NCBI GenBank assembly: GCA_019244055.1
Contig: JAFATG010000253.1
Location: 1 to 64,000 of the forward strand
Origin: Acidobacteriaceae bacterium
GTDB taxonomy: Bacteria; Acidobacteriota; Terriglobia; Bryobacterales; Bryobacteraceae
Length of the DNA: 64,000 nucleotides
Direction of reading: 5' to 3'
In this document: in pieces, positions 8,640-18,573 of the stretch
Numbering within the stretch: position 1 is the first letter of the stretch
Layout of the letters: every line of letters begins with the position of its first letter
The notes under the pieces: generated by a model
Seen by the model: the letters and a program-made list of their open reading frames with translations, nothing else
Database searches by the model: none
What the model was told of the DNA's origin: nothing
Position numbers and translations under genes: made by a program

Positions 8640-10955
8640 TCAAATGCGAGTTCGCAACGAGTAGTCCTCGTCGTTGCGTGTGAGATTCGGGCTATAGTAC
8701 GGATCCTGCGCAATCACCGTTCCCCACTTGGAACGCATCGCCGCCACTTCCTCGGGGTGGGGGATGAGGTCCTTGGAGGTCTTTGAGAATGCCTCATGAT
8801 GATAAAGCTGGGCGTGAGGCGTGTACAAGATTCGGTAACCAAGGGCGCCCATTTTCAAACAGAGATCAACGTCATTGAAGGCAACGGCAAACTGCTCTTC
8901 ATCGAAGCCTCCTGCGCGCCAAAAGACTTCCGCCCTGGTCATTAGACACGCGCCCGTTACTGCGCTCACGTTACGAATGATGTCGGGAAAATCGAAGTAG
9001 TGAGCGGCGCCACCGTTCAGACCCTTGAACGCATGCCCACAGTTATCGTACAGACCCATCACTACACCGCCGTGCTGGATGTAGCCATTCGGATATAGCA
9101 GCTTAGGACCCACTGCGCCGACTTCGGGCCGCAGAGCCAGTTCCAGCATTGCTTCCAACCATTCAGGCATTATGACCGAAGTATCGTCATTCAAGAACAG
9201 CAGGACGGGGGAGTCGCATTGACGTGCTGCGGTGTTGTTCATTTCGGAATAGTTGAACGGCTTATGCCGCCAGTCGATGTAGCGGACATTGGCGTGGTGG
9301 CGCCGGTAGCTTTGAACCAGACTCTGTATCGCATTCGTACGCGAGTTGTCGCTCACCACAACTTCGTAAGCGGAGTAAGTCGTTTTTCGAAGGAGGCTCT
9401 CGAGATTTGCCCGAAGGACGTCAGTTCGGCCTCCGGAGGCAATGATGATGCTGACGCGCGTACCCGATGGAATCGGATAACGAGCGCGCCAACGCCCCGT
9501 AATTTTCGAAGGTTCGATGCGGGAACCGTTGCCGGCCCGCTCACAGGATTGCTGAAGCGCTTTGCGGGCGGCCTCTACCGCGTATTCCTTGTTCCCGAGG
9601 GTGGAAGCGGTTGAGCTTTCACCCGCCCGCCAGTGGTAGAGAACTTTGGCGATGTGCTCAACGTGTCGCGCTTGTTCGGATGCTCTGAGAATTAAATCGT
9701 AATCCTGGCTGCCATCGTATTCGGGTCGAAACTTGCCGGCTTGGTTCGCCAAATCCCTGCGAAGTACTAGCAGATGGCAGACGTAATTTTCTGAGCGGAG
9801 CAAATCGGGCGACCAATCCGGTTTGAAAAACGGATCGAAGCGCCGGTCTTGCCGGTCAATCTTGTCTTCATCGCTGTAGAGCAGGTCGGCCTCGCGGGTG
9901 TTATTCAAAGCCTCAATGATGTAGGCCAGAGCGTGAGGGGAAAGCGTGTCGTCGTGATCGAGAAAGCAGAGGTAATCGCCGGTCGCCAGATCCCACGCCG
10001 TGTTGCTGGCTCGAGAAATTCCGCCATTTTCAGAGCGAAACGCTACTTTAATACGGCTGTCTGTTCGCGCGAAATGGTCGAGCGTTTCGCGCACATGCGG
10101 GGCGGGGGAGTGATCATCGGCGATGCAAAGTTCCCAGTTGTCGTAGGACTGATTGATCACGGACTGGATGGCTGAAGTTAGCTCCCCAGCGATCGTGTTA
10201 TACACCGGCATGATAACGCTGATCCGGGGTCGACACTCGAAGCTCCTGAGCTTCAGTTCGATCAGCTCGTCATCGGAGTGCTCGAACTCATGGATCCAGC
10301 GATCGTAATCTGATGCGAAGCCCTTCTGATGATCGACGGTAATGGCCGTTTCGAGTTCGACGAGAACAGCGCCTCTCGAGACGAGCCGGAGGAAGATAGG
10401 GTGGCGCCCGGAAGGCAACGCCTGCGAGTCGAACCGGATTGCGAATCCCGCACGGCCGGTACGGTCCAAACCTGGGTATGACTTCTTTACATCTGGCCGC
10501 GGAACCGTAGGCTCGGCTTCGATCGGCTCCAATCCTGGAATCTCCAGACGAATGGAATCGACGCCGTGCTCAGCAAGGGCCCAACCGCGCACTGTAATCA
10601 TTCCACCGCGGGGTTTGCGGTCCTTCGGTTTAGGATCATCACAGGTGAGATACGAATTCTCCGGGCCTCTGACGAGACCTGGCATCGTCCGAGAACGAAC
10701 GGGCCGAAGCAGGCGCTTAGCGACCCGGCTCGTCGCACTCAGAGTGCGCCAGATGCCGCCGGTAAGCAGCTCCATGAGGATGCGGTCAAGCCGGGAAATC
10801 GAGGTATCGTGAGCGCTCAGCCGGGACTCGTGTTTTTGCAGCAGCTCCAGGGCCTTCGCAAGCTGCCGCTCCGAGGCGTCCAGGTCTCGCTGGAGCTTGC
10901 GAAGTTCTTCCGCGAGCGCTTCCAACTGGGCTTCCGCCGTGTCCTGCGGGTGCAT
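8640..10955 (-). CDS. Large glycosyltransferase with two GT2 domains
   Basis: About 771 residues from ATG 10955, chosen because upstream residues would run antisense into ksgA. Order: coiled coil (1-65, LEALAEELRKLQRDLDASERQL), a beta-rich segment (GWALAEHGVDSIRLEIPGLEP), GT2 domain one (RISVIMPVYNT...CIADDHSP...FLDHDDTLSP...DEDKIDR) and GT2 domain two (VSIIIASGGRTDVL...VVVSDNS...LFLNDDTSV...PKLLYPNGYIQHGGVV). The DHDD and NDDT motifs are the metal/nucleotide-sugar sites. Such double transferases build O-antigen or other surface polysaccharides (rhamnan/galactan-like). It is convergent with the DUF155-like gene, leaving 13 bases between stops. Confidence 0.85.
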   Translation of the reverse strand: MHPQDTAEAQLEALAEELRKLQRDLDASERQLAKALELLQKHESRLSAHDTSISRLDRILMELLTGGIWRTLSATSRVAKRLLRPVRSRTMPGLVRGPENSYLTCDDPKPKDRKPRGGMITVRGWALAEHGVDSIRLEIPGLEPIEAEPTVPRPDVKKSYPGLDRTGRAGFAIRFDSQALPSGRHPIFLRLVSRGAVLVELETAITVDHQKGFASDYDRWIHEFEHSDDELIELKLRSFECRPRISVIMPVYNTIAGELTSAIQSVINQSYDNWELCIADDHSPAPHVRETLDHFARTDSRIKVAFRSENGGISRASNTAWDLATGDYLCFLDHDDTLSPHALAYIIEALNNTREADLLYSDEDKIDRQDRRFDPFFKPDWSPDLLRSENYVCHLLVLRRDLANQAGKFRPEYDGSQDYDLILRASEQARHVEHIAKVLYHWRAGESSTASTLGNKEYAVEAARKALQQSCERAGNGSRIEPSKITGRWRARYPIPSGTRVSIIIASGGRTDVLRANLESLLRKTTYSAYEVVVSDNSRTNAIQSLVQSYRRHHANVRYIDWRHKPFNYSEMNNTAARQCDSPVLLFLNDDTSVIMPEWLEAMLELALRPEVGAVGPKLLYPNGYIQHGGVVMGLYDNCGHAFKGLNGGAAHYFDFPDIIRNVSAVTGACLMTRAEVFWRAGGFDEEQFAVAFNDVDLCLKMGALGYRILYTPHAQLYHHEAFSKTSKDLIPHPEEVAAMRSKWGTVIAQDPYYSPNLTRNDEDYSLRTRI

Positions 10956-11019
10956 CTTTGAGACAACGATAGCAAGCTGTCCGCCTTTGTCGGGTTCGAA
11001 TCCTGTTTTACACTGAGGC

Positions 11020-11775
11020 GTGCCTCGACGGCTCGGACAGCATTTTCTGGTGCGCGAGTCGATTCTGGAACGTCTCGCGGCGGCCGCGTGTGGGGAGCAC
11101 ATCCCCCGTGTAATCGAAATTGGCCCTGGACGCGGCGCTCTGACCAAACATCTCCTTCCGCGCACAGGTGAGTTACACGCCATCGAGCTGGATGCTGAGC
11201 TCGCCAGTTATCTGCGAAATAAATTTCGAGACGAGCCGAAGCTGCATATTCATGAGGGCAACGTGTTAGACGCCGACCTCGCGCAGTGGGGTCCGGCGGT
11301 AATCGCCGGCAATTTACCGTACTACATCACCTCACCCGTCGTGCACAAATTCCTGGACTTGGACCGCCGGTTCGATACCGCAGTGTTTCTGATGCAGCGG
11401 GAAGTCGCGGACCGCATCGTCGCAACCCCTGGGACAAGAGATTACGGTTACCTGACGGTCGCCGCACAGATGATCTGTGAGGTGGATCTGATATGCAAAG
11501 TTTCACCAGAAGCGTTCCGGCCGCCACCGAAGGTCCATTCGGCTGGGGTCCGGTTCAAGCGCCGCGCTCAAATTCCTGCCAATGTCGGCGAGGTCCTCTC
11601 GTTTGTGAGCCAGTGTTTCGAGCGGAAGCGGAAAACGTTGCGGAACAATTTGCGGGCCGCCTATGGAACACGGATCGATCAGTTTCCGGAGGCGGGCTTG
11701 CGGGCGGAACAGTTGAGTATCGATCAGTTTATCGGCCTACATCAGCGCCTTGCAGGCGCTAGCGGAATTTCTTAG
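11020..11775 (+). CDS. ksgA: 16S rRNA (adenine1518/1519-N6) dimethyltransferase KsgA
   Basis: GTG start at 11020, the only start after an in-frame TGA; the protein opens directly with the family hallmark RRLGQHFL. The SAM site IEIGPGRGALTKHLL and catalytic NLPYYITSPV are both present, followed by FRPPPKVHSAGVRF and the C-terminal helical domain (CFERKRKTLRNNL). It dimethylates two adenines near the 3' end of 16S rRNA during 30S assembly. 251 residues is normal. It is divergent from the GT2 gene with about 64 bases between starts and is followed 23 bases later by gltX. Confidence 0.95.
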   Translation: MPRRLGQHFLVRESILERLAAAACGEHIPRVIEIGPGRGALTKHLLPRTGELHAIELDAELASYLRNKFRDEPKLHIHEGNVLDADLAQWGPAVIAGNLPYYITSPVVHKFLDLDRRFDTAVFLMQREVADRIVATPGTRDYGYLTVAAQMICEVDLICKVSPEAFRPPPKVHSAGVRFKRRAQIPANVGEVLSFVSQCFERKRKTLRNNLRAAYGTRIDQFPEAGLRAEQLSIDQFIGLHQRLAGASGIS

Positions 11776-11798
11776 GCCGATCTGTACACTAAAAATTC

Positions 11799-13223
11799 AT
11801 GACGCGGGCTCGCTTCGCGCCGTCACCAACCGGCTATCTGCACATTGGCAGTGCGCACACTTTTATCTTCAACTGGCTCTACGTACGCAAGCATCAAGGC
11901 AAGTTGGTGCTGCGTATCGACGACACAGACGTGGACCGGAACACTCAAGCATCTCTGGATTCGATTTACGACGGGTTGAATTGGCTCGCGCTCGGATGGG
12001 ACGAGTGTTACCGGGAATCGGATCGGTTGGAAGTTCATCGCAAGCTCGCAGACGAACTCCTGGCCAAGCGCTTCGCTTATCGCGACTTTACACCAGCGGC
12101 AGCCGATGTTCCCGAGGATAGGCCGCATGGAGAGGGACCCTGGCTCTGCAATCCGGATATGAGAGCACTCTCCGGAGAGGAGAGCGACCGGCGGGCGGCT
12201 GCCGGCGAGCCGTTCGTGATTCGCTTTCGAGTGCAACGCGACCCTGCCTATGAGGTCGCCTTCCATGACGAAGTATACGGGCCGCAATCAAAACTGACGG
12301 CCGATATCGAAGATTTTGCCCTGCTGCGCAGCAACGGATTGCCGACGTATCACTTGGCATCCTGTGCGGACGACATCGATATGAAGATCACGCACGTGAT
12401 CCGCGGTCAAGATCACCTATCGAATACCTTTAAGCACATCCTCATTTTCCAGGGCGCGAACGCTCCCTTGCCCCGCTTCGCTCATTTGCCTCTTCTGATA
12501 GCCCCCGACGGATCAAAGCTGTCTAAGCGAAAGCACGGACCGGTAGTTAGCGTCACTACTTATCGCGACAAAGGTTTCTTGGCCGTCGCTTATATCAACT
12601 TCCTTTGCCTGTTGGGATGGTCCCCAAAAGACAACCGGGAGCAGATGACGCTCTATGAATTGACCAGCGCCTTCAACCTTGACGGAGTGCATCGCAGCAA
12701 TGCGGTCGTGAACTTCAGCGAAGCGGATCCGATTGATCCGAAAGCGCTGTGGCTGAATTCCCAGCACCTTCGGTCGATACCCGTCGCAGTGCTCGCACCA
12801 CTGGTAAGAAAGACACTCGAGGAGCAGGGTCTCGAGCCGCCCGCAGACGAAGTATTCTTCCATCACGTAATCGATACGATCCGAACCCGGTTTTCTACCT
12901 TACTTGACTTTGCGACAAAGGGCCGCGCTTATTTCAGCGATGATTATCCAATCGAGAAACAAGCGTTGGAAAAGTTGGACGCGCCGGGCGCTCGCGAACT
13001 TCTGCATGAGCTTGCGAACCGGATTGAATCCGACCCCGAATTCACTGAAGCGAGCGTTGAGAGAGACCTGAGAAAACTGGCCGAAGAGCGAGGTGTGAAA
13101 GCAGGATTGATCATCAACTCGAGCCGTGCGGCTTTAACGGGACAACCGGTTGGGCCGAGCGCGTTCGCGGTGTTTACCTGCATCGGACGAGAGCGCGTCA
13201 TTCGCAGATTGAGGAAGGTCTGA
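11799..13223 (+). CDS. gltX: Glutamate--tRNA ligase
   Basis: 474 residues, class I synthetase: RFAPSPTGYLHIGSAHTF (HIGH-type motif HIGS 15-18), LRIDDTDVDR, tRNA/ATP-site THVIRGQDHLSNT, KMSKS-type motif KLSKRK at 240-245, and a helical anticodon-binding C-terminus. It charges tRNA-Glu (and possibly tRNA-Gln for amidotransferase correction). There is no Shine-Dalgarno sequence; TACACT lies nine bases before the ATG, so a very short or leaderless transcript is possible, besides read-through from ksgA. GAGGAAGG near its 3' end serves the next gene. Confidence 0.95.
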   Translation: MTRARFAPSPTGYLHIGSAHTFIFNWLYVRKHQGKLVLRIDDTDVDRNTQASLDSIYDGLNWLALGWDECYRESDRLEVHRKLADELLAKRFAYRDFTPAAADVPEDRPHGEGPWLCNPDMRALSGEESDRRAAAGEPFVIRFRVQRDPAYEVAFHDEVYGPQSKLTADIEDFALLRSNGLPTYHLASCADDIDMKITHVIRGQDHLSNTFKHILIFQGANAPLPRFAHLPLLIAPDGSKLSKRKHGPVVSVTTYRDKGFLAVAYINFLCLLGWSPKDNREQMTLYELTSAFNLDGVHRSNAVVNFSEADPIDPKALWLNSQHLRSIPVAVLAPLVRKTLEEQGLEPPADEVFFHHVIDTIRTRFSTLLDFATKGRAYFSDDYPIEKQALEKLDAPGARELLHELANRIESDPEFTEASVERDLRKLAEERGVKAGLIINSSRAALTGQPVGPSAFAVFTCIGRERVIRRLRKV

Positions 13224-13227
13224 AAGA

Positions 13228-14805
13228 GTGCCGCACGTTATCGTTGGGCTTGGCGGACTGCTGAGCGATCCCGCTTGCTGTGTCGTTAAGAATGGGCGAC
13301 TCGCTTTCGCGATAGAGCAGACGAAAGTGTCGCGCCAGGACCGCCGGGGAGCTTTTCCCGACGAGGCCCTTGAAGTTGCTCTCCTCGGCGCCTCAATAAA
13401 GCGGGAAGAGATCGACTGTGTTTCGATCGCCCGTCCTTTCGCGGCAGGAAGCGAGAGCTCTGCGCAACTCGATTTGCGCTCTCGGTTTCCGCGGAGCGAG
13501 ATCGTCGTGGTCGAACATCCGCACGCGCATGCCGCGTCTGCTTTCTATGCGTCGCAATTCGATTCGGCGGCGGTATTGAGCGTGGATAGAGCAGGGGACT
13601 TCCGCTCCGCGGTTCTGTTTGAAGGACAGGGAAACCAACTCACGCGGGTGCGCGAGCTGTATTATCCGGATTCCATTGGCGATCTCTATAACCGTGTCAC
13701 CGAGCTGCTTGGATTCGAACCGCAAGCAGACGAGCACAAAGTGCAGTGGATGTCCGCTTCAGGCAGACCCGAGCACATTGATGTATTTCGACAGATGTTG
13801 CGGCGCAGTGGATCGGGGTGGCCCCAAACTGATCGCACATATTTGGATGCGGAGCGGAGAACGGCCGGAGGCTTCAGCAGCCGTTTCTATGAGGCGATCG
13901 GCGTAACGAACGGCAAGACGTTGGCAGGCGACATAAAAGCAAACCTGGCGAGCAGCCTGCAACGGGCTGTGGAAGAAACCGTGATTGGGATGCTCGGCGA
14001 TGCGGAACGCGTTTGCATTGCGGGCGGTTTAGCGCTCAACGCCATGCTCATTCAATCACTGGAGCAGCGGTTCAAACAGGTATTTGTACAGCCCGTCGCA
14101 GGCAATGCCGGAACTGCGCTAGGTGCCGCGCTCTATGCCTGGCACAATTTCTACCGCGAAACCGATCGAATTCCGTTCGAAACTCTCTGTCTCGGTCCAT
14201 CGTATGCACCGCAACAAATCAAACAGATTCTGGAAAACTGTAAACTGCGGTTCCGATTTTTGCTAACGGAAGGTGAACTAATCGAGCGGGCAATTCAAGC
14301 TCTGAACGAGAACAAAATCGTTGCCTGGATGCAGGGCAGGATGGAATTCGGACCGCGGGCCTTGGGCAACCGGAGCATTCTGGCATCCCCGCTAGACCTG
14401 TATTCAACAGAGAACCTCAACGTGTACATTAAGCACCGCGAAAGTTTTCGTAAATTCGCAGCCTCCGTTCCAGAAGAGCTGGCAGAGGAGTATTTCGAAG
14501 TGGGCCAGAATGCGCGCTGGCTGGCCACAGTAGGGCGAGTGAAGGCGAAACACCGACAGTTATTCGAGGCCGCAATTCTCGGGAATGACATGATCCGCGT
14601 GCATACGGTAACCAAAGAGGAGAATCCTCTTTACCACGCGTTGCTGGTTGCGGCAGGCGCTTCAACCGGGGTACCCGTTCTCTATAACACCAGTTTCAAT
14701 CTATTTGGAGACCCCCTAGTCTGCACGCCGCGCGATGCCGTACGCAGCTTCTACTCGTCCGGGATAGACACACTGTTTGCGGGAAGCTTCTGTCTGGAGA
14801 AGTGA
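13228..14805 (+). CDS. Carbamoyltransferase (NodU/CmcH/TobZ family)
   Basis: 525 residues from GTG 13228, four bases after the gltX stop and behind GAGGAAGG. The N-terminal ASKHA-type domain reads VIVGLGGLLSDPACCVVKNGRLAFAIEQTKVSR with the His cluster HPHAHAASAFYAS; IAGGLALNAMLIQ follows. The C-terminal YrdC-like part contains FGPRALGNRSILASP and NTSFNLFGDPLVCTP. These enzymes make carbamoyladenylate from carbamoyl phosphate and ATP and place the carbamoyl group on a sugar or antibiotic hydroxyl. Neighbouring GT2 suggests decoration of a surface glycan, but that is inference. The gltX pairing is probably only transcriptional. Confidence 0.88.
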   Translation: MPHVIVGLGGLLSDPACCVVKNGRLAFAIEQTKVSRQDRRGAFPDEALEVALLGASIKREEIDCVSIARPFAAGSESSAQLDLRSRFPRSEIVVVEHPHAHAASAFYASQFDSAAVLSVDRAGDFRSAVLFEGQGNQLTRVRELYYPDSIGDLYNRVTELLGFEPQADEHKVQWMSASGRPEHIDVFRQMLRRSGSGWPQTDRTYLDAERRTAGGFSSRFYEAIGVTNGKTLAGDIKANLASSLQRAVEETVIGMLGDAERVCIAGGLALNAMLIQSLEQRFKQVFVQPVAGNAGTALGAALYAWHNFYRETDRIPFETLCLGPSYAPQQIKQILENCKLRFRFLLTEGELIERAIQALNENKIVAWMQGRMEFGPRALGNRSILASPLDLYSTENLNVYIKHRESFRKFAASVPEELAEEYFEVGQNARWLATVGRVKAKHRQLFEAAILGNDMIRVHTVTKEENPLYHALLVAAGASTGVPVLYNTSFNLFGDPLVCTPRDAVRSFYSSGIDTLFAGSFCLEK

Positions 14806-14859
14806 ACGAGTTTGTCGATTGCCGTTTGAGCAATGGGGTGATATCTAGAGCCCGCAATT

Positions 14860-15620
14860 GGGTTCTCCATGCCGCCAAAAGGGAAAACTCGGAGGCAGCA
14901 CCAAGAGTTTGCAACGGCCCCAGCGATAAGGACCAAACAGTCTCTCGACGGTGGAGACTAGCTTTTCGAGATCTTCGAAGTCTCGCTTCGCCGCGGCAAG
15001 CACGACCGGCTCGGCGTAAATGCCCGTGCGCGGACCGACTGAGGCGAAATCAATATCGCCGATGGCAATTGCAATCAGGTAAGCCGGAACCGGCCGAGTC
15101 ATGCGAAACGGTTGAGATCCGTCCTGGATTTCCGAGAGATTCCGCAGCCATAACGACACGCAGCGTCGGATCTGTAGCAACGCGCGCATCAAACGTCATG
15201 CGGATGCCGGGAGAATCCTGGATCGGATCCAACTCCGCGCGTGAATTGATTGGTTCTGGCTGAAAGAAAAGGATGACTGCGGCCTGTCGTCTGTTCAGGC
15301 GCGAGCCACTGGAGACCGCGGGCGAGTGGGGATGAGGCGTAATGGATGATAACGGAATCCGCGCTGGCCGGTAGATCGATCTCCAGCGAGCTTCCGAGCA
15401 CAGCGTCCGGAGAACCAATTCTAAAAGGCACGGGTGCGTTTTGCGAGAGGACCTGCCTGATATCTAAATCGCGCGTGTCCAAAAGCAGAGGCTTTGTGGG
15501 ATCGGCGCGCCGCAGTTTCAGTTCAGCGATGCCGCTCAATATCTGGCGCTCAAAGTCAGCGCGCACCGAGAGGGAGCAATGCGTGACACAAACTTCTTCG
15601 GGCCGAGCGTAGGAATTGGA
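14860..15620 (-). pseudogene. M1-family aminopeptidase / LTA4-hydrolase-like, N-terminal relic with three frameshifts
   Basis: Reading the minus strand in changing frames recovers a contiguous M1 N-terminal domain: NSYARPEEVCVTHCSL and SGIAELKLRRADP...PLLLDTRDLDIRQV...LQWLAPEQTTG (15610-15265), then PINSRA...PIQDSPGIRMTFDARV (15262-15130), then FRMTRPVPAYLIAIAIGDIDF...GPYRWGR...LVLPPS (15120-14890), and finally FPFGGMENP (to about 14860). GGMENP is the exopeptidase motif just before the zinc site. Nothing follows it, so the HExxH catalytic core is gone. Shifts fall near 15262, 15125 and 14880. It lies 15 bases after the TolC gene on the same strand. Confidence 0.85.
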
Positions 15621-15635
15621 AATCGCGCCGGCTCA

Positions 15636-17144
15636 TCACGGCTGCTTATTGAAATAAGCGCGTATACCTTCCTCCGCCAAACCAAGAGCCCGTGCGAGAG
15701 ACACCTTTGCGAGGTTGTACTGGTACCGCGCCGAAATCAAGTTTTCATTTGCTTCGGCGACTGCCTGTTGGGCTTGTACCACCTCGACAGTATTTGTCAC
15801 CCCGGCTGCGAAGCGGTCGCGCGATTCTTTCAGCGACTGGTTGGCGAGATCCATATTGCTTGTGGCGACTTCCACCTGGTCACCGGAAGATTTCAGATCG
15901 AGCAGCGCGTTGCGAACTTCATAATCAATTTGCCCCCGCAAATTGGCAAGTTCATTGCGTCGGTTCGTCAGTTCGGATTCGCTCTGAAGAATATCTCCGC
16001 GAATTCGGCCGCCATCGAAGATATTGAACTGGAGGGAACCGGTCACGTTGAATACACCATGAGAGTTCGAGAAAAGCCGCAAGCCTTCATCACCATAGAA
16101 ACCGGAGATAGTCAAGGTGGGATAGCGCTCCGCTCTCGCGGCCCGCAACGCGAATTGTGCAGCAAGGGCGCGAGCCCGCGCGGCTTGGTAGTCGGGGCGG
16201 TTCGCGTAGGCTTTCGCTTCGGCATCCTGCAATGAGATGCTTTCGAGCGGGATTGAGGGGGAAGGATCAGCAGTTGTGAAATCCTGACCCACGGGCAAGC
16301 CGATGACGCGTCCGAGCGTGAGCTTGTCTTTTTCAAACTGGTTCGTGACGGCAACTAACTGTTGCTGCCGCTGCTTTAGCTCGACCTGGGATCGAAGAAC
16401 GTCGATCCCAATAGCAGTGCCTGCATTATGCCGTCGAACTGCATTGTTGTAGACCGCGGTATCAGCATCAATCTCGGCTTGGGTAGCGGTGATCCGTGCT
16501 GCGTCGGCAATAATTTGGAGATACGCATTCCCGACCGCCTCCACTACCAAGTCGCGCGCATTTTTCACAGATAATGCCGAAGCCTTCACGTCTTCACGTA
16601 AGGAACGGAAGTTGTTGATCGCGGTGTAGTCGAAGACGGGGATGCTTGCGTTAACCTGGACGGCCTGATAGGAGTATGGGCCAACGATGTTGGGAATTGT
16701 GAAGCCAAGTTGTGGTGGAGGATGGATCAGAAAACCGAGAGCCTGCAAGTTCAACTGCTGCTCCGTCATACTCAGTTGCCCATTCAAGTTGGGCAACAAG
16801 GCGCTAAGCGCGCGATACCGTTCAGCGCGAATTTGGTTGCTCGACTGTTGGCTGGTGAGCAAACCGAGATTTGTTCGCAAGCCTCGCTCGATCGCATCTG
16901 CGAAACTGAGCGGAATCGGATTTGGTGTTGCGGCGCCTTGAGGAACGCTGCCTTGGAATGAGGCATCCCCTATTTGCGGCGGAGGCGCAGGCTCGGGTAC
17001 GGCGGATTGAGAGGACGAAAGCGCCGCAGCACCGCCCTGGGTGTAGCTACTGGATGGGGCCGGGTTCGATGTCTGCCCGTAGCTGAGCGCTCCGGCCACT
17101 GTACAGCAAAAGAATAACGCGACAGCGTGTTTTCCGTTACTCAT
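15636..17144 (-). CDS. TolC-family outer membrane efflux channel
   Basis: 502 residues with a signal peptide (HAVALFFCCTVAGALSYGQT), a Pro/Ser-rich linker to about residue 65, then two outer membrane efflux protein repeats. Typical pieces are PIPLSFADAIERGLRTNLGLL, long alpha-helical stretches (ARITATQAEIDADTAVYNNAVRRHNAGTAIGIDVLRSQVELKQRQQQL) and the second repeat ending RFAAGVTNTVEVVQAQQAVAEANENLISARYQYNLAKVSLARALG. A GAGGATG lies just before the ATG. It forms the trimeric outer-membrane exit duct for an RND or ABC exporter; no inner-membrane partner is adjacent here. Confidence 0.92.
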   Translation of the reverse strand: MSNGKHAVALFFCCTVAGALSYGQTSNPAPSSSYTQGGAAALSSSQSAVPEPAPPPQIGDASFQGSVPQGAATPNPIPLSFADAIERGLRTNLGLLTSQQSSNQIRAERYRALSALLPNLNGQLSMTEQQLNLQALGFLIHPPPQLGFTIPNIVGPYSYQAVQVNASIPVFDYTAINNFRSLREDVKASALSVKNARDLVVEAVGNAYLQIIADAARITATQAEIDADTAVYNNAVRRHNAGTAIGIDVLRSQVELKQRQQQLVAVTNQFEKDKLTLGRVIGLPVGQDFTTADPSPSIPLESISLQDAEAKAYANRPDYQAARARALAAQFALRAARAERYPTLTISGFYGDEGLRLFSNSHGVFNVTGSLQFNIFDGGRIRGDILQSESELTNRRNELANLRGQIDYEVRNALLDLKSSGDQVEVATSNMDLANQSLKESRDRFAAGVTNTVEVVQAQQAVAEANENLISARYQYNLAKVSLARALGLAEEGIRAYFNKQP

Positions 17145-17260
17145 TCATCCTCATGATTTGGAAATGGTTGACACAAGAGTTCGATGCTCGATTTTGGCGT
17201 TTGGTACGGTTAAGGCAAAATTATTAACTTCTTAACTTTTTCGAAGTAGTTGCGACAGAT

Positions 17261-18319
17261 CTATAGGTTGCGCTTGATAAAAGAACAGATCTCGTATCCC
17301 GTGACGTATTTAAATGGAAATTCTCCCATCGTGTAATGCCCGCACGGCAGAACCGTCACGTCGTGATCCCAGTTGCGCTTGCGCGCACCTGCAATGACCT
17401 GTCTCGAAAGGTGGACCGGGAAGGTTGTGTCGTAACGCGTGTAGATGAATTTCGAGCGTTTCTTCATCTGTGTGTAGAGATCCCAATACTTCGGAGGACT
17501 GATGCATGCCCAAAGCTCTCGAAGTGTGGACAGGTCAATGGCCTGCTCGAGGCTCTCGCGCACGTGGCGCGTCGATAGCCCTTCCCAAACAACGTCCGCG
17601 AAATACGTAGAGCAATGATTGAAGACGTTTACTTTGATGCGAGGGTCATGCGCGCTGGCGAGAAACGCGTAGCAGGACCCGAGACTAGTGCCGATGATAC
17701 CGAAGTCCTCAAACCCTTTCCGTTGAAGCCAATCGATACAAGCCCGTGCGTCGATGACGGCCTGGCGGGTTGCATCAACCGTGCGGCACACGTTCGACGA
17801 GACGGCGTAATCCGCGCGTGCGAGTCCAGCCGGCATCCGGGTGTCGTGGTAGGGCAGGCTCAACCGCAGGACGGAGATGCCCAACCGTTGCAAGCCAGCG
17901 CACAGTGAGTTGTGCTGTGGGAGTTTGGAATTCCAGTGTGGCAGCAGGACGACGGCTTTGCGATTCGCACTACGTGCTGGAAACCAAAGTGCGTGGACGG
18001 CGTTGTTTTCAGGAAAGGGCGTTGCCACAGGCGAGGGGAACTCCAGCCAATCACCTTTCAGTACAAATTGCCGCGGGCTTTCGTAGCCGAAGAACTCATC
18101 ACTCCGGGCGATGTTCGCCTGATTTAGTCCCAAGACGTAGGCGAGTGGATTCGAGCCGTTCAGGCTAAGCCGTTGAGCGGACGGCCAATGTCGCGTCCAT
18201 TCGAGTCCGAACTCAAACGGACGAACCACGCGATCAGTGGCACGAAATGCGAGCTCGCCTTCCCAACGATCGATCCATTTCTGATAGCGGTGAGAAAAGA
18301 CGTGGACCAACGATCTCAT
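17261..18319 (-). CDS. Alpha/beta hydrolase (ABHD18-like)
   Basis: 352 residues, no signal peptide. Core alpha/beta-hydrolase signs: KAVVLLPHWNSK (strand plus oxyanion loop), nucleophile elbow GIIGTSLGSCYA (Ser within GTSLGS), a late acid region (KFIYTRYDTTFP) and final His in VLPCGHYTMGEFPF. Length and the DWLQRKGF/CHYTMG layout fit the abhydrolase-18 group, whose substrates are mostly unknown. It is alone on the minus strand, downstream of the unknown exported protein with 254 bases between them. Confidence 0.75.
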   Translation of the reverse strand: MRSLVHVFSHRYQKWIDRWEGELAFRATDRVVRPFEFGLEWTRHWPSAQRLSLNGSNPLAYVLGLNQANIARSDEFFGYESPRQFVLKGDWLEFPSPVATPFPENNAVHALWFPARSANRKAVVLLPHWNSKLPQHNSLCAGLQRLGISVLRLSLPYHDTRMPAGLARADYAVSSNVCRTVDATRQAVIDARACIDWLQRKGFEDFGIIGTSLGSCYAFLASAHDPRIKVNVFNHCSTYFADVVWEGLSTRHVRESLEQAIDLSTLRELWACISPPKYWDLYTQMKKRSKFIYTRYDTTFPVHLSRQVIAGARKRNWDHDVTVLPCGHYTMGEFPFKYVTGYEICSFIKRNL

Positions 18320-18573
18320 GCTAGGGCGAAGTGATTGAAACCGGCTTGCAAGATTTCAGGATACGAAGTTGCGGATCTTAAGTCCCCTTACGGGCTGCTT
18401 ACTAGTCGTCGTATCGGTCGGTACCAGAGAAATGGTTGTGGTATGTTCGGGCCGCTACATCAAACCGTTGTTGGGCGTCCGCGCCATGAGCGGGAGGGCA
18501 AATATTCTCGGATTTTCACCTCCCGCGTCCACCAGCCCCGCAACGGTCGCGTCATTCAATCGAGCTACGGACT

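Noticed and set aside
8036-8713. Minus-strand frame of 225 codons opposite the DUF155-like gene
   Set aside because: No ribosome site or motif; composition is the mirror of the well-supported plus-strand gene.
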